From Flavihumibacter petaseus NBRC 106054 (lineage in GTDB: Bacteria; Bacteroidota; Bacteroidia; Chitinophagales; Chitinophagaceae): 64,000 nt of DNA. Where the stretch lies: positions 2,281,169-2,345,168 of the forward strand of contig NZ_BBWV01000001.1 in NCBI RefSeq assembly GCF_000974785.1, in the 5' to 3' direction. The translations under genes were made by a program, and so were the position numbers. Under the pieces are notes generated by a model, which worked only from the letters and a program-made list of their open reading frames with translations, had not been told where the DNA came from and made no database searches. Positions 26,927-34,772 of this stretch are shown here, piece after piece. Every line of letters begins with the position of its first letter. Positions within the stretch are counted from its first letter, which is position 1.

Positions 26927-27909
26927 AGCGGCTGCGTTTCCTGCCGCGACAAAAGCTGGCGGTTGCCACCGCCATCTACTGGTTCCTCCTCCTGTATATC
27001 ATAGCCGCCCTCTTTTTCTGGTACATCAGGCTTCAGCAACAGAACCAGCAGATGGCCAGTTATAAACTGCTTGAACTTGTTGCGGATGATCCGAAATACA
27101 TCGGCAAAGTAGAGACCATCCAGCAGGAAGCCGACCGCAAAGCCTACCAGTATCGGGGCGAAGGCATTACCTTTCTCGCCATTATCCTGGTAGGCGCAGT
27201 ATTCGTATTCCGGGCAGTTCGCCGCCAGTTCAAGGTGGCTGCACAGCAACACAATTTCATGATGGCGATCACCCATGAACTGAAAACGCCGATTGCTGTT
27301 GCCAAACTGAACCTGGAAACACTGCTGAAACACCGGCTGGAAGAATCCAGGCAGCAGAAGATCCTGCAGATGACCCTGCAGGAAACCAACCGCCTGAATG
27401 ACCTCACCAACAATATTCTCATTTCTTCCCAACTCGAAGCTGGCGGTTACCAGAAAGTTCAGCAGGAAGTTGACCTTACCGAACTGGGCAACAAAATGAT
27501 ACAGGAAATGCGGCAGCGGTTTCCTGATAACCAGTTCAATTTCGAGGCACCACCCGACCTTTCCATCAAGGGCGATCCGCTGCTGATCCGGATCCTGATC
27601 AGCAACCTGCTGGACAATGCCGTGAAATATTCACCCCGCGGGGCAGTAGTGGATACCGTTATGAAACAGACCGGCAAACAGGTGGTCATCGAAGTCAGGG
27701 ATCCCGGCCCCGGAATTCCTGACGCCGAGAAACAGCGTATTTTTAAAAGGTTCTACCGGATCGGGAACGAAGAAGTCAGGAAAGCAAAAGGCACCGGCCT
27801 TGGCCTTTACCTTTGCAGGAAGATCGCCGCTGATCACCACGGCACTGTTGCCGTAACGGACAATACTCCTGCCGGCGCAATATTTACCATCACCTTACCT
27901 TCATTATAA
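26923..27909 (+). CDS. Sensor histidine kinase
   Basis: A 328-residue inner-membrane kinase. Two transmembrane helices (about 15-35 and 83-97) flank a short periplasmic loop of some 45 residues, too small for a large ligand domain. Then come the H-box with His118 (FMMAITHELKTPIAVAKLN), the N-box NLLDNAVKYS, and G-boxes DPGPGI and GTGLGLYLC. There is no HAMP domain that I can see. It overlaps gldH by 4 nt upstream and its response regulator by 1 nt downstream. The signal is unknown; the small sensor suggests membrane or envelope sensing. Confidence 0.92.
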   Translation: MKRLRFLPRQKLAVATAIYWFLLLYIIAALFFWYIRLQQQNQQMASYKLLELVADDPKYIGKVETIQQEADRKAYQYRGEGITFLAIILVGAVFVFRAVRRQFKVAAQQHNFMMAITHELKTPIAVAKLNLETLLKHRLEESRQQKILQMTLQETNRLNDLTNNILISSQLEAGGYQKVQQEVDLTELGNKMIQEMRQRFPDNQFNFEAPPDLSIKGDPLLIRILISNLLDNAVKYSPRGAVVDTVMKQTGKQVVIEVRDPGPGIPDAEKQRIFKRFYRIGNEEVRKAKGTGLGLYLCRKIAADHHGTVAVTDNTPAGAIFTITLPSL

Positions 27910-28613
27910 TGGCAGATAAAAGGTCAATATTACTGGTTGAAGACGAGGAGAATCTCCATGAGTCCCTGCGCCTTAATCTCGAACTCGAAGGGTATGAGGT
28001 AACAGGAGTATTTGACGGCCTGGCCGCCATCAAAGCAATCCAGCAGGAATATTTTGACCTGCTCATTCTGGATATCATGCTCCCCGAAATGGACGGACTT
28101 GCCGTGATGGAAACAATCCGAATTCAGAATAACCAGGTACCGATCCTGATTCTCAGCGCCCGGAACAATAGTGCTGACAGGGTACTCGGATTAAAAAAAG
28201 GAGCGGACGACTACCTTACCAAACCATTCGACCTCGAAGAACTGCTCCTGCGGGTGCAGAAGCTGATTGAGAAAAACAAACGGCTGCAGGACAAAGACAA
28301 TGTGGGTGATGTGTATGCATTCGGCGATAACCGCGTAGACTTTGCTGCACAGGAAGCCGTAACCGGGAAAGGAGAGCGCATTCAGCTCAGTAAGAAGGAA
28401 GCCATGTTGCTGAAGCTCCTGTTTGAAAATAAAAACGAGGTGGTGACCCGGGAAAAGATCCTTCAAACGGTTTGGGGCTATAACGTTTATCCCACTACGA
28501 GGACCATCGACAATTTTATTCTGAACTTCCGGAAGTACTTTGAATCAGACAGCAGGAATCCGCGTTACTTCCACTCGGTGAGAGGCGTTGGCTACAAGTA
28601 CACGGAACTGTAA
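27909..28613 (+). CDS. OmpR/PhoB-type response regulator
   Basis: A 234-residue transcription regulator. The receiver domain (1-120) has the acidic pair EDEEN, the phosphorylation site Asp55 in LLILDIMLPEMDG, and Lys105 in LTKPFD. The C-terminal winged helix (about 130-234) has LSKKEAMLLKLLFENKNEVV, WGYNVYPTTRTIDNFILNF and VRGVGYKY, typical of the PhoB class. It overlaps the kinase stop by 1 nt, so the two form a pair. It converges on batD with 2 nt between stops. Confidence 0.94.
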   Translation: MADKRSILLVEDEENLHESLRLNLELEGYEVTGVFDGLAAIKAIQQEYFDLLILDIMLPEMDGLAVMETIRIQNNQVPILILSARNNSADRVLGLKKGADDYLTKPFDLEELLLRVQKLIEKNKRLQDKDNVGDVYAFGDNRVDFAAQEAVTGKGERIQLSKKEAMLLKLLFENKNEVVTREKILQTVWGYNVYPTTRTIDNFILNFRKYFESDSRNPRYFHSVRGVGYKYTEL

Positions 28614-28615
28614 GA

Positions 28616-30451
28616 TCAGACTTCCGCAATTTTACCCAGCAATGTCGCTGCTGTACCGAGCAAAGCCGGATCTATCCGGTGAGCGGACGGGGGTAGGTAC
28701 AGGATCCAGTCACAAGTTTTCCAGCAACCTTCCAGTGCCGCCAGATCGCCGGCATCCATGCCCCGTTTTGCCAGCATGGCAAGCGCAACGGGCTTTTGCT
28801 GAGATGAGCCGGGGAGGTCGAGCCGTGCAGCCACTGCTTCCCATAATGCCAGCTCTATGGCGTGGTAATAGGCAGTAGCATCTTCCCGCTCCATTGCCTG
28901 CCGCGCATGGATCAGCGGATCCCGGATTTCAACAATAACCGGTACCGCATCGGCTGCCCGTTCAGGGGCTACAGGTTCTGCGGCTGAACGTTGAACACGC
29001 CGCCTTTTCCTGACCAGCAAAACCAGGCCCGCAACCAGTAAGGCTGCTGCAGAAATGCCCCCGGAATAAAGCCACACTTTCCGGGATTTCCCCGCAGGCG
29101 CCGCAATTACTTCATTGGACTGTTTGCGGTGCTGCGGCTCCCCAACAACAAGGTAAACGCTATCTGTATGAAGGGAGTGGTATCTGGCTGAAACCGGGTC
29201 AAAATAACTGAACTCAATTGCAGGTAACAGGATCTTGCCGGAAGAATCAGGTGTGATACTATAAGTGAAAATTTTGGTGCCGGTCATCGGCGCAACTGAT
29301 TTGTCGAGGGTTTCCTTAACCTGCGGGTCAAGTGAATGAAATCCTGTGGGCAGCGACCAGGCTGGAGCATTGATGAGGGGAAGATTTCCCTTTCCTTCAA
29401 TACTGAGTTCATATTGTGCGGGTTCTCCGGCGGCCACGGCCGTATCCACCAGGCGCCCCTTCAGATCGAATTTACCTACAGCGCCGTTGAAACTGGCGGG
29501 CGCTCCCGGCGGTAGCGGTTTGATGTGGATTTGTTTTGCCTCACTGGAAAGCGTAACCTGGTGCGTCTCCGTCACACCACGCCGGGAATCAAACAGGTTG
29601 TCGAACATCTCCTCCAGCGGTGATTGATTGGTACGGTCTTTTTCGACTGGAACCATTCGGGTGAAGGAGATCCGGTTATCGAGGATTACCGGCTCCAGTT
29701 CAAAATCACCTTCCTGTAACGGGATCAGCTGCGTTTTACGAATGATGTGGGTCATGAATGTTTTGCCATTCAGGGTTTCGACATCCGGACCAAGTTTTTC
29801 CGGCTCAATCATATCATAAACGCTGAAACCATTGAGCGAGGGACGCTTGGTAACCCTTGACTCCGATCGCAGCCTCGTGAACAATTTGTAGGTAGCCACG
29901 ATAGGCTCACCGATAAAAACTGATTTTCTGTCCAGTTCCAGTTTGACGAAAAGGTTCTTTTTTATTTTTTCAGCAGCATCTTCTTTCTCCTCCAGCTGGT
30001 AATCTTCTTCAGGCTGTTGCCGGAATAGGGAAATACCGGGGTTGCGTGGATAGGGATTTGGCTGCGCCCTCACGGCATCCGTCACTTCAATCACTACACG
30101 GTTGGAGGTCACGTTTTTTCCGTCGATCATAGCCGTGGCTCCGGGCAGCTGGAGCCGGCCCTTTTTCAGCGGCATCAGCACATAGGTATAGGAGAGGTAA
30201 TTGCTGTACTGACCGTTGGTAATGATATTGCCATCTGTTTTGATTGGTCCCTGTACAACTTTAAAATCACGGAAAGCCGGCAGTTTAAACTGACCAACAG
30301 ACTGCGGGTTTTCAATCATATAACTGACCTGCAACGCTTCATTCTGACGAATGCTGAGGCTGCCCGGAATCGTGTTGAATTTTGCCTGCCCGAAAACGCC
30401 GGAAACAATGGCAAGCAAAATAGTCCCTATGAAAATTTGACGAACACCCAC
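28616..30451 (-). CDS. BatD family protein (oxygen-tolerance type)
   Basis: A 611-residue secreted, membrane-anchored protein: signal peptide (ends VFGQ), several beta-sandwich repeats (SLSIRQNEALQVSYMIENPQ; KLELDRKSVFIGEPIVATYK; GRLVDTAVAAGEPAQYELSI), a single transmembrane helix near residue 457 (SGGISAAALLVAGLVLLV), and a cytoplasmic helical tail. This is the BatD layout. BatD normally sits with the BatA/BatB von Willebrand proteins and an AAA ATPase; none is next to it here. The start is GTG at 30451. The SDR gene ends 15 nt upstream. Confidence 0.85.
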   Translation of the reverse strand: MGVRQIFIGTILLAIVSGVFGQAKFNTIPGSLSIRQNEALQVSYMIENPQSVGQFKLPAFRDFKVVQGPIKTDGNIITNGQYSNYLSYTYVLMPLKKGRLQLPGATAMIDGKNVTSNRVVIEVTDAVRAQPNPYPRNPGISLFRQQPEEDYQLEEKEDAAEKIKKNLFVKLELDRKSVFIGEPIVATYKLFTRLRSESRVTKRPSLNGFSVYDMIEPEKLGPDVETLNGKTFMTHIIRKTQLIPLQEGDFELEPVILDNRISFTRMVPVEKDRTNQSPLEEMFDNLFDSRRGVTETHQVTLSSEAKQIHIKPLPPGAPASFNGAVGKFDLKGRLVDTAVAAGEPAQYELSIEGKGNLPLINAPAWSLPTGFHSLDPQVKETLDKSVAPMTGTKIFTYSITPDSSGKILLPAIEFSYFDPVSARYHSLHTDSVYLVVGEPQHRKQSNEVIAAPAGKSRKVWLYSGGISAAALLVAGLVLLVRKRRRVQRSAAEPVAPERAADAVPVIVEIRDPLIHARQAMEREDATAYYHAIELALWEAVAARLDLPGSSQQKPVALAMLAKRGMDAGDLAALEGCWKTCDWILYLPPSAHRIDPALLGTAATLLGKIAEV

Positions 30452-30466
30452 TGGATCGGATTGTAG

Positions 30467-31165
30467 TTAAAGATCGCCCAATTGCGGACGTAAAACAATA
30501 TCTTCTACACAAGCCCGGTCAGTAAGTGTACTGGCGGCAAAAACCATTGTTGCGATATCGCTTGCTTCCATCAGCCTGTTGCGGTCTATCCCGGCCCCTT
30601 CCCAGGAATCGGTATAGGCCGCTCCGGGTATTACAGCGGTTACGCGGATACCGAATGGTTTCATTTCTTCCCTGAGATTACGGCTGAAGCCCAGCAGTGC
30701 ATGTTTGCTGATGCCATAGGCGCCGCCATTGTGGTAGGCCTGCATACTGGCGATCGAACAGATGTTGAAGATCATGCCTGATTTCCGTGCCATCATGGCT
30801 GGAAGCAGGTAGCGGGTCAGGTGATACGCACTCAGCAGATTCTGTTGCAGCATTGCTTCCAAGGCACCATCCGGTTCATTATGAACCGATCCTGGTATGA
30901 ACTGACCGGCATTGTTGACAATGATGTCTGGAATGCCCTGTTCCAGCACCCACTCCGCAAATTCTTTTATGTCATTCGGAACGGAAAGATCAGCCGGCCG
31001 CGCTTTCCATCTTGTTTGTGGAAATGCTTCCTGCAGGTCCTGCAAGGCACGGTACAGGTTCGTTTCACTCCGGCTGCAGAGCAGCAGGGTGTTTTCAGGG
31101 GACGCAAACTTTTCCGCTATGGCTTTTCCGATGCCCCGGCTGGCACCTGTAATGACGATAAGCAT
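30467..31165 (-). CDS. SDR family oxidoreductase
   Basis: A 232-residue classical short-chain dehydrogenase. It shows VITGASRGIGKAIAEKFA at the N-terminus, the NNAG motif (DIIVNNAGQF), the catalytic Ser near ICSIASMQA, and the Tyr-x3-Lys pair YGISKHALLGFSRNL. Cofactor is probably NADP, from the basic residue pattern after the first glycine loop, but this is weak. Substrate is unknown. It lies between the DUF2167 gene and batD on the same strand with 15-nt gaps, so these three may be co-transcribed. Confidence 0.9.
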   Translation of the reverse strand: MLIVITGASRGIGKAIAEKFASPENTLLLCSRSETNLYRALQDLQEAFPQTRWKARPADLSVPNDIKEFAEWVLEQGIPDIIVNNAGQFIPGSVHNEPDGALEAMLQQNLLSAYHLTRYLLPAMMARKSGMIFNICSIASMQAYHNGGAYGISKHALLGFSRNLREEMKPFGIRVTAVIPGAAYTDSWEGAGIDRNRLMEASDIATMVFAASTLTDRACVEDIVLRPQLGDL

Positions 31166-31180
31166 GCCTAAAGGTAAGCC

Positions 31181-32107
31181 TTATACGGCTTGCCCTACTG
31201 CCTTCCTTTTTCTCAGTTTGGTGAACATGATGCCACCGCTGCCTGCAACCAGTGCTGCAAGCCCGATCCAACCCAGGTGAACTGCCGTTGACGGAAGACC
31301 GTTAGTTTCGGATTGATAACCGGCAACCATCTCTGGCATCGTCCATGTACTGGCGGTATCTGTGCCCGGTTTGAAATCGGCATAGGATTGACCTTGCGCA
31401 AAGCGTGTCTGGGCAATTATCGCGGGTAGTTCCTGTTTGATGGCGGCCAGCTGATCCATCGTGGCTACCGCATTGATCTTGATCACACCATTTTTACCCA
31501 GGAGCCGCAGGTTATAGTTGAGGATCTCCTCTTCTGATCCGTTTGCACGGATCCTGCTGGCCCAATACAACGCTTTTTTGAAGGAATCATAGTAAGGAAC
31601 CATTACCCAGCCGGTAACTTTCATGGTATTGTACCCCATTTCTTCCCGTACCACATTACTTTTTTTCATGTTGTCTTCCAGTGTTTCCAGTAATTGGTTA
31701 TGGTCGAGTTGAATGTTTTTGCTGTCTGTGATATACCCCACATTGCTGTAACTGATTACAAAACTGTGATCGTTATCCAACCGGGTAGCTTCAAAACCGG
31801 TCCTTACCAGCATACCCGCAACGTCCATGTCCGGCATATTGCCCCATATTTCCTCGAGGATGAACCTTGCCTGGTCGCCGGCAATAAAGTAAAACCCTTC
31901 CGGAACAGTAAGTTCGACGGCACCATCGGCAAGCTGGACCTTACCGGTATAAAACACTAATTTCCTGTCGATGGAATCAAGCTCCCTTTTGAGTCTGGGA
32001 AGCAGGGCGGATGCCTCTTTCGGCTCACTGGAAACACTGTCAAGGGGATCTGCTGAACTGGAAAATGCAGCAAGCAGGAACAGACCTGCCAGTACGGGTA
32101 CACGCAT
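31181..32107 (-). CDS. DUF2167 family membrane protein
   Basis: A 308-residue exported protein: signal peptide (about 1-20), the DUF2167 core (GKVQLADGAVELTVPEGFYF, ILEEIWGNMP, VGYITDSKNIQLDHNQLLE, GWMVPYYDSFKKALYWA with small variation), and a C-terminal transmembrane helix near residue 283 (WIGLAALVAGSGGIMFTKL) followed by basic residues. The family is membrane-bound with unknown function. The frame extends to 32296, but that region holds the divergent HAD promoter, and MRVPVLAGLFLLA at 32107 gives a clean signal peptide. Confidence 0.83.
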   Translation of the reverse strand: MRVPVLAGLFLLAAFSSSADPLDSVSSEPKEASALLPRLKRELDSIDRKLVFYTGKVQLADGAVELTVPEGFYFIAGDQARFILEEIWGNMPDMDVAGMLVRTGFEATRLDNDHSFVISYSNVGYITDSKNIQLDHNQLLETLEDNMKKSNVVREEMGYNTMKVTGWVMVPYYDSFKKALYWASRIRANGSEEEILNYNLRLLGKNGVIKINAVATMDQLAAIKQELPAIIAQTRFAQGQSYADFKPGTDTASTWTMPEMVAGYQSETNGLPSTAVHLGWIGLAALVAGSGGIMFTKLRKRKAVGQAV

Positions 32108-32169
32108 GTTTTTCGGTTTAGGGTATTCAGGACTGCCGTCAATATAGGCAATCATTTTAACGCTTGCAA

Positions 32170-32177
32170 TATCTTTG
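32170..32177 (+). promoter_or_regulatory. Promoter -7 box TATCTTTG for the HAD hydrolase
   Basis: Exact TAnnTTTG with 7 nt between its G and the ATG at 32185. It excludes the upstream start at 32164, which lies before the box. Confidence 0.6.
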
Positions 32178-32184
32178 CGGAAAT

Positions 32185-32883
32185 ATGAAACAATATCAGT
32201 ACCTGTTCTTTGATCTTGACCATACACTCTGGGATTTCGACACGAACGCGCGTCAGACTTTAGCCCATCTGTATGAAGAATATACCCTTGAAGCAAAGGG
32301 GGTTACCGATTTCGCTCAGTTTTACCGCCAGTATATGGCGCACAATGATAAATTATGGGAACGCTACCGGAATGGCTTTATCAAAGTAGATGAACTGCGC
32401 TGGAAAAGAATGTGGCATACCTTACTCGATTTTAAAATCGGCGACGATAAACTGGCCCGCCGGATGAGCGACACTTTTCTTGAATTGTTGCCGACCCGCA
32501 GGGCAGTTTTTCCACACACCATCGAATTGCTCAGTTATCTCCGTGACAAAGGGTATCAGTTACACTTAATCACCAATGGTTTTGAAAAAACGCAACGCAG
32601 TAAATTAAAGTATGCAGGTCTCGATGGTTTTTTTGGAAAGATGATCACTTCCGAAGGCAGCAACAGCCTTAAGCCGCATCGTGAAATTTTCGACTATGCA
32701 TTACAGGAATCAGGTGCCACTGCGGCAACCAGCATTATGATCGGTGATAATATCGAAGTAGACATTATCGGCGCCAGCAATGCAGGTATCGACCAGGTTT
32801 TTGTGAACCACCTGAATGAGGTGCCGACATTTCGCCCCACCTATACCGTCAGCAACCTGAAAGAAATGGAGCTGATTTTCTGA
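32185..32883 (+). CDS. HAD hydrolase, YjjG-type nucleotidase
   Basis: A 232-residue HAD phosphatase. Motif I is FFDLDHTLWDFDTN (nucleophile Asp10, acid Asp12), motif II Thr in LHLITNGFEKTQ, motif III Lys in GSNSLKPHREIF, and motif IV GDNIEVDIIGASNAG. A helical cap of about 90 residues lies between motifs I and II. The DHTLWDFD start is typical of YjjG, a pyrimidine nucleotidase that removes damaged nucleotides. It converges on psd with a 14-nt gap. Confidence 0.87.
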   Translation: MKQYQYLFFDLDHTLWDFDTNARQTLAHLYEEYTLEAKGVTDFAQFYRQYMAHNDKLWERYRNGFIKVDELRWKRMWHTLLDFKIGDDKLARRMSDTFLELLPTRRAVFPHTIELLSYLRDKGYQLHLITNGFEKTQRSKLKYAGLDGFFGKMITSEGSNSLKPHREIFDYALQESGATAATSIMIGDNIEVDIIGASNAGIDQVFVNHLNEVPTFRPTYTVSNLKEMELIF

Positions 32884-32897
32884 GTATAGCCGAATCG

Positions 32898-33554
32898 TCA
32901 GAGTGTAGCCAGAACTGTAACCCCCCCCTGCACCATCTGATCAAGCTTTACATCTACGGCAGTACCCACCGGTAACAGCACATCCACGCGGCTTCCGAAC
33001 TTGATGAAACCGAGTTCATCATTCTGCTTCACTTTCATTCCCGGTTGCAGATAGTTGACAATGCGTTTGGCTAAGGCGCCGGCAATCTGCTTCACCAGGA
33101 TCTCGGTATTTCCCCTTTTCAGCACAACACTGTGCCGTTCGTTTTCAGTAGATGACTTAGGGTGCCAGGCAACCAGGTATTTGCCTTTATGGTATTTGCT
33201 GTATACCACATCACCGGTAACAGGGTTGCGGTTTACGTGCACATTGGCAGGACTCATAAATATGCTGACCTGAAGTCTTGGTCCATTAAAATATTCAGTA
33301 TCGTGTATTTCTTCTATAACCACTACTTTGCCATCAGCCGGACAAATTACCTTATTGTCGCCGAAGGTCATGTTGCGGTTGGGAATCCGGAAAAAAGAAA
33401 GGATAAAGAGCAACAACCCAAAAGTCGCCACGAGGATCAGCCAGCTCAACCAGGGCAATGCAGCACTGATGAAAAAGAAAGACAGGATGTTCAGCAGCGC
33501 GAAAACCAGTGTAGCAATAGCAATGGATTTATAACCTTCCTTATGTATGGTCAT
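32898..33554 (-). CDS. psd: Phosphatidylserine decarboxylase family protein
   Basis: A 218-residue proenzyme that makes phosphatidylethanolamine from phosphatidylserine. Two N-terminal hydrophobic helices (about 10-30 and 33-54) anchor it; then come ICPADGKVVVIEE, SIFMSPANVHVNRNPVTGDV and the processing site LGFIKFGSR, where cleavage between Gly187 and Ser188 would give the pyruvoyl group. It is the short form found in many Bacteroidota. An eight-G run lies ten codons from its end (32921-32928 on the plus strand as C). The start follows a promoter box by 17 nt. Confidence 0.92.
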   Translation of the reverse strand: MTIHKEGYKSIAIATLVFALLNILSFFFISAALPWLSWLILVATFGLLLFILSFFRIPNRNMTFGDNKVICPADGKVVVIEEIHDTEYFNGPRLQVSIFMSPANVHVNRNPVTGDVVYSKYHKGKYLVAWHPKSSTENERHSVVLKRGNTEILVKQIAGALAKRIVNYLQPGMKVKQNDELGFIKFGSRVDVLLPVGTAVDVKLDQMVQGGVTVLATL

Positions 33555-33571
33555 GTTGTTGGGTTGAACTG

Positions 33572-33579
33572 CAAAAGTA
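33572..33579 (-). promoter_or_regulatory. Promoter -7 box TACTTTTG for psd
   Basis: Exact TAnnTTTG on the minus strand, 17 nt before the ATG at 33554. It rules out the longer frame to 33587. Confidence 0.6.
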
Positions 33580-33603
33580 AGGTCCAATTACTATATTGCA
33601 CTC

Positions 33604-34743
33604 ATGAGTGATATGCAGCATTTATCTGACTTTCTGATACCTGTTTCACCTTCTGCATTAAATGGCGATGAAGGATACCGTTCGGGTCAGATGGGAAAAC
33701 AAATCAGTATTTTTCAGGATGACGATTTTCCTGACCTGGAGCAAACACAGATCGTACTGATCGGTTGCGGCGAAGAGCGGGGAATGGGAATGGGACGACC
33801 CTTCAGTGCCGCTCCCGACGCCATCCGCCAGCAATTTTACCAGACCTTTTACTGGCATACCGATATACCCGTTGCCGATCTGGGTAATATCAAACCCGGC
33901 GCCTCGCTGAGCGATACCTACGCGGCCCTGAAACTGGTCATTAAAGAACTGACCGATGCAGGCAAAACTGTTATCATTCTTGGCGGAGGGCATGACCTTA
34001 CTTTGTCACAATACCATGCTTATGCCGACCGGCAGCAACTTATAGAAGCAGCATGTATCGATGCCCGCATCGACCTCGACATGGACGCACTGCCCCAGGC
34101 TGAACATTTCCTGATGGAACTGCTCACCGGTGAGCCCAATTTCATGAAGCACTACAGCCACCTCGCATTCCAGAGTTATTATGTACATCCCTACATGCTG
34201 GAGAACATGGACAAACTGCGGTTCGATTGTTTCCGGGTGGGTCATGTCAAAGAACATATCGAAGAGATGGAACCAGTTATCCGCAACTGCAGGATGGTCA
34301 GCTTCGATCTCTCTTCCCTCGCACATGCCTATGCGCCGGGAACCGCCATTTCACCGAATGGCCTGGATGGCGAACAGGCCTGTGTGCTTTCCCGTTATGC
34401 GGGCATGAGCCTCCAGGTAAACAGCATCGGCTTTTACGGCTACCAGCCCGGAAAAGACCAGTCTGACCTCACAGCTAAACAGATCGCACAGATGATCTGG
34501 TATTTCATCGACGGCCGCTACAAGGGATTGAAAGAATCGGCACTTTCTGACAGAAATTCCTTTTACGAATACCACATCACCTTCGCAGAACTCGAAACAC
34601 TCTTCCTGCAAAGCAAAAGGACCGACCGCTGGTGGATGCGCCTTCCGGATGAACGCTTTATCCCCTGCTCCTATAAAGATTATGTAATGGCCTGCAACAA
34701 CAATCTTCCCGAACGCTGGTTGCGTGCCATGGAAAGGGGATAA
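33604..34743 (+). CDS. Arginase-fold protein (formimidoylglutamase-like) with an altered metal site
   Basis: A 379-residue cytoplasmic member of the arginase/agmatinase superfamily. Motif 1 reads IILGGGHDLTLS (His130), motif 2 CIDARIDLD (Asp153, Arg155, Asp157) and motif 3 VSFDLSSLAHAYAPGT (Asp235, Ser237). Compared with arginase, the four ligands of the first manganese (His, Asp, Asp, Asp) are kept, while two ligands of the second (His in Asp-Ala-His, and the second Asp of motif 3) are Arg and Ser. It may be a mononuclear hydrolase or a non-enzymatic relative. Bacteroidota homologues are often labelled formimidoylglutamase; this label is unproven. No histidine-degradation genes are near. Confidence 0.78.
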   Translation: MSDMQHLSDFLIPVSPSALNGDEGYRSGQMGKQISIFQDDDFPDLEQTQIVLIGCGEERGMGMGRPFSAAPDAIRQQFYQTFYWHTDIPVADLGNIKPGASLSDTYAALKLVIKELTDAGKTVIILGGGHDLTLSQYHAYADRQQLIEAACIDARIDLDMDALPQAEHFLMELLTGEPNFMKHYSHLAFQSYYVHPYMLENMDKLRFDCFRVGHVKEHIEEMEPVIRNCRMVSFDLSSLAHAYAPGTAISPNGLDGEQACVLSRYAGMSLQVNSIGFYGYQPGKDQSDLTAKQIAQMIWYFIDGRYKGLKESALSDRNSFYEYHITFAELETLFLQSKRTDRWWMRLPDERFIPCSYKDYVMACNNNLPERWLRAMERG

Positions 34744-34760
34744 GACAGAAGGGAAATAGT

Positions 34761-34768
34761 TACATTTG
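34761..34768 (+). promoter_or_regulatory. Promoter -7 box TACATTTG for the PBP4-like peptidase gene
   Basis: Exact TAnnTTTG with 4 nt between its G and the ATG, predicting a leaderless transcript. Confidence 0.6.
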
Positions 34769-34772
34769 AAAG

